From Veillonella sp. (lineage in GTDB: Bacteria; Bacillota; Negativicutes; Veillonellales; Veillonellaceae), in NCBI RefSeq assembly GCF_019414865.1, contig NZ_DXLG01000113.1:1-5000 (forward strand): a stretch of DNA of 5,000 bases, read 5' to 3'. Below are positions 1 through 3,784 of this stretch, one piece after another. Below the pieces are notes generated by a model. It had not been told where the DNA came from. It saw only the letters and a list, made by a program, of their open reading frames with translations, and searched no databases. Position numbers and translations under genes: made by a program. Numbering within the stretch: the stretch's first letter is position 1; each line of letters opens with the position of its first letter.

Positions 1-34
1 CAAATAAGGCAGTCCTGACGGACTGCCTTATTTG
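1..34 (-). terminator. Hairpin terminator after flavin reductase copy 1
   Basis: A perfect inverted repeat: two 15-base arms (CAAATAAGGCAGTCC and its complement) around a 4-base loop. It starts 17 bases past the stop codon of the minus-strand flavin reductase gene. Read on the minus strand, the 3' arm ends in a U-rich stretch (UUAUUUG); any further U-tract lies left of the window. The symmetry means it could also terminate a plus-strand gene arriving from the left, so it may be shared by convergent genes. Confidence 0.8.
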
Positions 35-51
35 TATATTACATAGATTGT

Positions 52-588
52 CTATTTCTCTATAGCCTCAACTATTTCGCCGATGTACATATAGTGTGGT
101 TCCCAGCGATCACTGCCAGCTTTTGTATATTCAGGAGGATTGGATGCATAATACTCTTTTATTTTATCCGCTAAATGTGCTTCATCGAATTGATGTTCGT
201 AAAGCTTTTTGCATACAAAAGTTAACTCTGCTTCTTCAAACATGACACCATTATCTACTGCAACTGGTGTTAAACCTGAATTAGCCACCTTATCTTCGTC
301 ACGACCAGAATGAGATCCTAAATAACCAAGAGCCTTACGTTGGCTTTCAGGCAAGAAACTAACGGTAAACGTATCATATTTCGCCATGAATTCTTGGGTA
401 TAACGAGCTGGATGAATATACACAGTCACCGTGAAAAGATCGTTACCAACTAGGCCCCACATGTTGCCCATGCTGCCCCAGCTAACAGTACAAGTATTAA
501 AATCCTCAGGTGTACCAGCTGTAACAAGAGCCCAACGCTTTTCAAACATAGTAAATGCTTTATAATCTTTTGATTCAAATGGTTTCAT
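52..588 (-). CDS. Flavin reductase family protein (copy 1)
   Basis: A 178-residue protein of the flavin reductase / flavoredoxin-like family (FMN-binding split barrel). Members bind FMN and typically pass electrons from NAD(P)H or ferredoxin-type donors to flavin; the exact substrate here is unknown. Visible family hallmarks are the flavin-contacting stretch NTCTVSWGSMG (residues 31-41), YIHPARYT (57-64), FTVSFLPE (74-81) and the strongly conserved GYLGSHSGRDEDK (88-100). The C-terminal HYMYIGEIVE (165-174) closes the barrel. There is no signal peptide, so it is cytosolic. The start is fixed by GGAGG at 594-598, five bases before the ATG, in a context shared with the paralogue at 2286-2822 (82% identical, 32 differences, no gaps). 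It is monocistronic: its own promoter lies at 641-669 and a hairpin terminator follows. It contains two cysteines, C33 and C126, both shared with copy 2. Confidence 0.9.
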   Translation of the reverse strand: MKPFESKDYKAFTMFEKRWALVTAGTPEDFNTCTVSWGSMGNMWGLVGNDLFTVTVYIHPARYTQEFMAKYDTFTVSFLPESQRKALGYLGSHSGRDEDKVANSGLTPVAVDNGVMFEEAELTFVCKKLYEHQFDEAHLADKIKEYYASNPPEYTKAGSDRWEPHYMYIGEIVEAIEK

Positions 589-640
589 AATAACCTCCGG
601 TTTATCTTATTTCCCAACCTCGTATAACTATCGTAACCCA

Positions 641-669
641 ATTATATAATGCACTAATATACAATACAA
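641..669 (-). promoter_or_regulatory. Sigma-70-type promoter of flavin reductase copy 1
   Basis: On the minus strand TTGTAT (664-669) and TATAAT (641-646) are separated by exactly 17 bases. Transcription would begin near 634, giving a leader of about 46 nt. The same boxes and spacing recur upstream of copy 2 (3022-3050), and that conservation is the best support. The AT-rich stretch just upstream (to about 697) is also conserved and may act as an UP element or a regulator site. Confidence 0.75.
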
Positions 670-677
670 TAAGTATT
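663..677. promoter_or_regulatory. Inverted repeat over the -35 box, candidate operator (copy 1)
   Basis: AATAC-AATAA-GTATT is a perfect inverted repeat with 5-base arms. It covers the -35 box of the flavin reductase promoter, where a bound repressor would block RNA polymerase. The equivalent site of copy 2 (3045-3057) keeps the inner arms ATAC/GTAT while one base of the spacer changes. No regulator gene is in the window, and in such AT-rich DNA a chance palindrome is possible. Confidence 0.35.
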
Positions 678-716
678 ATGTTATATAATTATACTTAGTA
701 CCATAACCAATGGATT

Positions 717-747
717 ATGACAGTATCAATAGATATGAGAGTATAAA
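717..747 (+). promoter_or_regulatory. Weak candidate promoter for the secreted-protein gene at 780
   Basis: ATGACA (717-722, 5 of 6 matches to TTGACA) and TATAAA (742-747) are 19 bases apart, longer than the preferred 17. Transcription would start near 754, leaving a leader of about 26 nt that carries the Shine-Dalgarno GGGAGA (767-772). No better plus-strand pair was found between 589 and 779. The -10 box lies inside the first unit of an 18-bp tandem repeat. Confidence 0.3.
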
Positions 748-763
748 TAGATATGAGAGTATA
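728..763. repeat. 18-bp perfect tandem repeat upstream of the gene at 780
   Basis: AATAGATATGAGAGTATA occurs twice head to tail (728-745 and 746-763) without mismatch. A degenerate third unit (about 709-727) precedes them. The array sits just before the Shine-Dalgarno sequence of the plus-strand gene and overlaps its candidate -10 box. Copy-number change would move promoter elements relative to the gene. No matching array was seen elsewhere in the window. Confidence 0.85.
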
Positions 764-779
764 AACGGGAGATACTACC

Positions 780-2129
780 ATGACAAAACTACCACTATTA
801 GCGGGTGCTTTCATAATGAGCACTATATTATCACCAATAGGAGCCATTGATGTTAATATTCCTGGTGCAGACTCGAAGATTTCAAAGGATGCCTACATAA
901 ATTATCAAACCACGAATCCTGATATTGAAAAGGATGTAGCAAACTATGTGGAAACACTAAAGTTAACAGACAAGGCTAATGGTATTAGTAAAAACGAAAT
1001 TGAGTATGCTAAAGCGGCCTCTATATATCGCAGTCAACATTACCATAATACAGTCATCTCCATTCATGACCAATACAACCAAATTCGGCTTTCATTCCCA
1101 GTAGCGGGCCAAAAAAGTGATTATGATATAGGACGTTACAAAAACCCAAGTCGAACCATTGAAGACTATCGGGTTTTAACCGATAATGGAAGTCTCAATT
1201 TAGAAATTGACTACGCAGATTTCAAAGACTACGACTGGCGCAACACCAAAATAGCTTATGAAAAATTGACAGATAAAAATGTTCGTGACTTCTTTCTAGA
1301 CAAGGCCAAACAAAATCCGGCAAAACAGATTTCTGATATAAAGGGCACTGTATTTTCATACCCAACTTTGACCTACAGCACTTGGGATAGCATGAAGATG
1401 CCTCACGTTGAAAACGGTAAGAAAGCAACACTTACCATCGACACGATCAATTTTAAATTTAAGGGCTATAATATGCGTCATCCCTTATATCATGCAGGGT
1501 TTGTCTATTATGACAACAACCCCGTTCTGAACAAGGTTCCTACAGATAAATTATTGGCTAACTATGTGCTTCCCTCTGTGCAAAACCTAAATGAATTAAA
1601 TCAATATTCACGCATAGAAAACTTAAACGGTGTACAATACCGCGTACCAAAAGACGCTATATACATAGGTGAGGAAAAGGGCACCGAATATCAAGATATT
1701 AGATACTACAAAAAGGGGAACATAACATTCTTTGTTTCTACTAATAATATTCCTAAAAACCCATATGCGCGTAATCTTGTTGTAAACGGTCATTACAATT
1801 TTAAAATTAATTTAGATACGTTCTGGAATATATACTATTCCCAGCCAACATCAGATTATATTAATTATTCCGTTATATGGAATAATAATATTCCTGGATT
1901 ATCCACACACATCTATACACCTCATAAGGATGATCACATCCTAACCTTTCAATCCTATGATGGGACCTATAGCTTTACCTATATCATCTTTTACCCAAGT
2001 TTTTTACATGCTGAAGAAGTCCAAAAATTACGAAATATGATTGAGTTTTTTGAGTCTACCAATAATCCTAGCTTTAAACTAAAAGAGCATATTTTATTCC
2101 CAGATACAGAGGAGAGCCATGCCCATTAA
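780..2129 (+). CDS. Secreted protein of unknown function, paralogue of the 3785-5000 product
   Basis: I do not recognise the family. The 449-residue product begins with a likely Sec signal peptide (K3, a hydrophobic run over residues 4-22, probable cleavage after PIGA at 22), then a PGAD motif (28-31). The rest is polar, rich in Tyr, Asn, Asp and Lys, with no further membrane segment, no cysteine after the signal that would suggest a lipobox, and no obvious catalytic motif. It is homologous to the product of 3785-5000: N261-Y-V-L-P-S, YSR (276-278), YRVPK (287-291) and YSVIWNNNIPG (363-373) all have counterparts, and about 17 of 40 residues match around the first block. The short strand-like phrases IRLSFP and VQYRVPK vaguely recall PsbP/MOG1-like modules, which is weak inference. 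The start is supported by GGGAGA (767-772) seven bases upstream. The gene is transcribed alone, divergently from flavin reductase copy 1, and ends at the hairpin at 2163. Confidence 0.85.
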   Translation: MTKLPLLAGAFIMSTILSPIGAIDVNIPGADSKISKDAYINYQTTNPDIEKDVANYVETLKLTDKANGISKNEIEYAKAASIYRSQHYHNTVISIHDQYNQIRLSFPVAGQKSDYDIGRYKNPSRTIEDYRVLTDNGSLNLEIDYADFKDYDWRNTKIAYEKLTDKNVRDFFLDKAKQNPAKQISDIKGTVFSYPTLTYSTWDSMKMPHVENGKKATLTIDTINFKFKGYNMRHPLYHAGFVYYDNNPVLNKVPTDKLLANYVLPSVQNLNELNQYSRIENLNGVQYRVPKDAIYIGEEKGTEYQDIRYYKKGNITFFVSTNNIPKNPYARNLVVNGHYNFKINLDTFWNIYYSQPTSDYINYSVIWNNNIPGLSTHIYTPHKDDHILTFQSYDGTYSFTYIIFYPSFLHAEEVQKLRNMIEFFESTNNPSFKLKEHILFPDTEESHAH

Positions 2130-2162
2130 AACATCGTTCAAAATCTAATAAGATGTGTAACC

Positions 2163-2202
2163 AAAACAGCCAGTACTGCAAATCGCAATACTGGCTGTTT
2201 TT
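2163..2202 (+). terminator. Intrinsic terminator of the secreted-protein gene
   Basis: Perfect 13-base arms (AAAACAGCCAGTA at 2163-2175 and its complement at 2189-2201) enclose a small TGC/GCA inner stem. The hairpin runs into TTTTT and a pyrimidine-rich tail. It begins 34 bases after the stop codon at 2129. Confidence 0.9.
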
Positions 2203-2261
2203 CTTTCTCTATTTCTTTTTAGACATAAGTCTATCTACACATATAGATAAAATATAAATCG

Positions 2262-2286
2262 GCCTTATATAAAACTTATTTAAGGC
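2262..2286 (-). terminator. Probable terminator of flavin reductase copy 2
   Basis: On the minus strand, 11-base arms GCCTTAAATAA and TTATATAAGGC pair with one A-A mismatch around a 3-base loop. The hairpin begins at the last base of the stop codon and is followed by an AT-rich, not purely U, tail. It is weaker than the other hairpins because only three G-C pairs sit at the base. The stronger hairpin at 2163-2201 lies further along and could act as a backup for minus-strand transcripts. Confidence 0.55.
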
Positions 2287-2822
2287 TAAGCCTCTATAGC
2301 CTCAACTACTTTACCGATGTACATATAATGTGGTTCCCAGCAATCTTTGCCAACTTGGGTATACATAGATGGATTTGCTGCATAATATTCCTTTACGTTA
2401 TCCGCTAAGTGAGCTTCATCAAATTGATGTTCATACAGTTTTTTACATACAAATGTTAAATCTGCTTCTTTGAAAGTTACCCCATCGCCTGCTACCACTG
2501 GTGTTAAACCAGAATTAGCCACCTTATCTTCATCGCGGCCCGAATGAGAACCCAAATAACCAAGCGCCTTGCGATAGCTTTCAGGAAAGAAACTAACGGT
2601 AAAAGTATCGTATTTAGCCATAAACTCTTGAGTGTAACGAGCCGGATGGATATACACCGTCACCGTGGACATGTCACCACCATTAGGTCCCCATACATTG
2701 CCCATACTGCCCCAACTAACCGTACAAGTATTAAAATCCTCAGGCGTACCAGCTGTAACAAGAGCCCAACAATCCTCAAACATAGAAAACGCTTTATAAT
2801 CTTTTGTTTCAAATGCTTTCAT
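2286..2822 (-). CDS. Flavin reductase family protein (copy 2)
   Basis: A 178-residue paralogue of the 52-588 product with the same flavin reductase / flavoredoxin-like hallmarks: NTCTVSWGSMG (31-41), YIHPARYT (57-64) and GYLGSHSGRDEDK (88-100). It is predicted to be a cytosolic FMN-binding oxidoreductase with unknown electron partner. Differences from copy 1 cluster at residues 46-52, 110-121 and 149-161, while the flavin-site segments are unchanged. That pattern suggests an active enzyme with altered surface or substrate contacts. Two arginines of copy 1 are cysteines here (C18 and C161), each followed by Trp, giving four cysteines in total. The start is set by the same CCGGAGG Shine-Dalgarno context five bases before the ATG. 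The conserved promoter lies about 200 bases upstream instead of about 53, because a predicted small-RNA gene on the other strand occupies the leader. Confidence 0.9.
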   Translation of the reverse strand: MKAFETKDYKAFSMFEDCWALVTAGTPEDFNTCTVSWGSMGNVWGPNGGDMSTVTVYIHPARYTQEFMAKYDTFTVSFFPESYRKALGYLGSHSGRDEDKVANSGLTPVVAGDGVTFKEADLTFVCKKLYEHQFDEAHLADNVKEYYAANPSMYTQVGKDCWEPHYMYIGKVVEAIEA

Positions 2823-2845
2823 AATGACCTCCGGTTTATCTTAAT

Positions 2846-2874
2846 TTGACGATATATATCTTTAACTCTATAAT
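2846..2874 (+). promoter_or_regulatory. Sigma-70-type promoter of the predicted small RNA
   Basis: TTGACG (2846-2851) and TATAAT (2869-2874) are separated by exactly 17 bases. This is the best match to the sigma-70 consensus in the window, 11 of 12 positions. It points away from the flavin reductase gene and predicts a start near 2881. No credible open reading frame with a ribosome site follows, which supports an RNA product. Confidence 0.8.
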
Positions 2875-2880
2875 ATAGAT

Positions 2881-2988
2881 AGATAGTCAGACGAGTAGTT
2901 GCGTCAGGCTCATCTCGGAAAACATAAAAGCTTGAGAAATGGCCTTTCAGTTATCTAGTTACACTAGGCAACGGAGGGCTATTTTTTT
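2881..2988 (+). ncRNA. Predicted small RNA of about 108 nt, antisense to the flavin reductase copy 2 leader
   Basis: This stretch is bounded by a near-consensus promoter (2846-2874) and an intrinsic terminator (hairpin from 2937, then T7). Possible upstream helices are GACG/CGUC (2890-2893 with 2902-2905), or an alternative longer pairing of 2890-2896 with 2908-2914 carrying one C-A mismatch. A further 6-bp helix joins UCUCGG (2913-2918) to UUGAGA (2932-2937). The loop GGAAAACAUAAAAGC is purine-rich and probably single-stranded. I do not recognise it as SRP RNA, 6S RNA or any riboswitch class I know, and no gene follows on the same strand. It lies wholly within the region transcribed as the leader of flavin reductase copy 2, so it is a candidate cis-antisense regulator; it could equally be an independent trans-acting sRNA. 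The leader of copy 1 lacks it. Confidence 0.6.
2937..2988 (+). terminator. Intrinsic terminator of the predicted small RNA
   Basis: AUGGCCUUUC (2939-2948) pairs fully with GGAGGGCUAU (2973-2982), using three G-U pairs. The stem extends by A-U pairs into the U-run. Inside it, GUU/AAC and CUAG/CUAG (2955-2958 with 2964-2967) continue the hairpin to a 5-base loop. Seven Ts follow (2982-2988). The G-U pairs become A-C mismatches on the opposite strand, so the structure is specific to plus-strand RNA. Confidence 0.85.
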
Positions 2989-2991
2989 ACT

Positions 2992-3078
2992 TTTCCGACC
3001 TCATCTAATTCTCCTAATCACATTATATGATGTATTAATATACGATACAACAAGTATTATATTATATAAATATACGAA
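2992..3078. repeat. Duplicated promoter/leader segment, copy 2
   Basis: This is the counterpart of 601-697. Starting at TTTCCGACCTC it follows copy 1 through the -10 box, -35 box, inverted repeat and AT-rich upstream DNA with scattered substitutions and one gap. Between it and the start codon of flavin reductase copy 2 lie about 148 bases (roughly 2844-2991) absent from copy 1. Those bases match the predicted small-RNA gene almost exactly. Confidence 0.7.
3022..3050 (-). promoter_or_regulatory. Sigma-70-type promoter of flavin reductase copy 2
   Basis: On the minus strand TTGTAT (3045-3050) and TATAAT (3022-3027) have a 17-base spacer, identical in boxes and spacing to the copy 1 promoter. 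Transcription would start near 3015, giving a leader of about 193 nt that crosses the whole predicted plus-strand small RNA. The inverted repeat ATAC-AACAA-GTAT (3045-3057) overlaps the -35 box, as in copy 1. Confidence 0.7.
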
Positions 3079-3091
3079 TAAAGTAATAAAC

Positions 3092-3129
3092 GCCGAGCTA
3101 ATTCTATGAATTAAAAGCTCGGCTTTTTT
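3092..3129. terminator. Hairpin terminator, probably bidirectional
   Basis: GCCGAGCT (3092-3099) pairs with AGCTCGGC (3116-3123); AATTC/GAATT continue the stem inside, with an AAA bulge. Six Ts follow on the plus strand. On the minus strand the tail is GTTTATTACTTTATT, less pure but U-rich. It lies 28 bases past the stop of the minus-strand gene at 3152, which it most likely terminates, and it can also stop plus-strand read-through from the small RNA. Confidence 0.8.
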
Positions 3130-3151
3130 CATAAATATGGTAAGAATATAA

Positions 3152-3727
3152 TCATTTATAAATTAAAATCTTGCTGACTTTATCGCCTTTTTGTTCAAAT
3201 TGTATGCCATGCATCATATCAGTTCGATAACGGTATTTCCCATAAAACCATCGATTGTTAGTATCTACTAAATCGGGTCTGCCATATACATTAAGGACCT
3301 TTCGCATGGAATCGCCTACGGCAATACCTCTATGTGTAGTAGCATCACGATTCTCGATCATCATATAAGTAACAATAGGGCCCACACCATCCATTTTAAA
3401 GTTCCCAAATGTAACACCACCATAGGTAAGTCCTCGACTTGTTTCTTTAGTAGGCTGTCCTAGACTAGCTTTTACACTATCAAAGGTATTACCCAACGAA
3501 ACACCAAGGACCATCATGTCCTCATCTGGCAAGGTAGTACCTACAATTTGCCCGCCCTCATAATGAGTATACTGCTCAGCTTTGGGCCAATCATAAGACT
3601 GCTTCGCGGCATTCGTTTCTAGACGGTCCCAAGTTTTACTCAGCCAACTCGCATCAGCTTCATAACTATAACCACTTACCAATTGTAGGCCTATAACAAG
3701 CCCCATAACCATATATTTTGTTTTCAT
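3152..3727 (-). CDS. Small exported protein with two BamE-like repeats
   Basis: A 191-residue protein with a clear signal peptide: K2 and K4, a hydrophobic run over residues 5-19, and probable cleavage after EADA at residue 26. There is no lipobox cysteine, so it should be periplasmic or released. The mature part holds two similar units: G75-x3-G79 ... G90-x-P92 and G134-x3-G138 ... G149-x-P151, each with 15 residues between the first Gly and the Gly of the G-x-P turn. Each then runs into predicted beta-strands. This pattern resembles BamE/SmpA-OmlA-type and related G-x-P repeat domains; the resemblance is by eye and the function is unknown. The start is supported by AGGAG (3735-3739) seven bases before the ATG. 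It is 57 bp downstream of the secreted-protein gene at 3785 on the same strand with no terminator between, so the two are probably co-transcribed and may act together in the envelope. Confidence 0.8.
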   Translation of the reverse strand: MKTKYMVMGLVIGLQLVSGYSYEADASWLSKTWDRLETNAAKQSYDWPKAEQYTHYEGGQIVGTTLPDEDMMVLGVSLGNTFDSVKASLGQPTKETSRGLTYGGVTFGNFKMDGVGPIVTYMMIENRDATTHRGIAVGDSMRKVLNVYGRPDLVDTNNRWFYGKYRYRTDMMHGIQFEQKGDKVSKILIYK

Positions 3728-3784
3728 AGTCTCTCTCCTGAAATTTCTTATAATTAGCTCAAACTACATTCACTATATTACACA

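Larger units (their letters stand above)
601..697. repeat. Duplicated promoter/leader segment, copy 1
   Basis: This segment aligns with 2992-3078 over almost its whole length, including the promoter, the inverted repeat and the AT-rich upstream DNA. Together with the paralogous coding regions it shows that the flavin reductase gene was duplicated with its control region. Homology fades at about 697-705, where the control region of the divergent 780-2129 gene begins. Confidence 0.7.

Noticed and set aside
735..764. Three-codon upstream reading frames (ATG AGA GTA TAA) in each 18-bp repeat unit
   Set aside because: Neither has a Shine-Dalgarno sequence, and they follow simply from the repeat unit. 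Translation of them is not supported.
1222..1431. Minus-strand open frame of 69 codons
   Set aside because: It lies fully inside the secreted-protein gene 780-2129, with no ribosome site or family resemblance.
2130..2285. Insertion sequence or integration scar between the paralogue blocks
   Set aside because: No transposase fragment, terminal inverted repeat or target-site duplication was seen. The region is explained by the two terminators and short AT-rich spacer DNA.
2544..2849. Plus-strand open frame of 101 codons
   Set aside because: It is the antisense shadow of flavin reductase copy 2, whose frame is confirmed by its paralogue and ribosome site.
2881..2988. Riboswitch or SRP/6S RNA interpretation of the predicted small RNA
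   Set aside because: No gene follows on the same strand for a riboswitch to control. The GGAAGG/AGCA-type SRP core is absent, and the length and structure do not fit the long 6S rod.
2939..3109. A 56-codon plus-strand reading frame with a hydrophobic stretch, reminiscent of a small membrane toxin
   Set aside because: It has no ribosome binding site, its ATG lies in the terminator stem, most of it is downstream of the T7 terminator, and it runs through the flavin reductase promoter.
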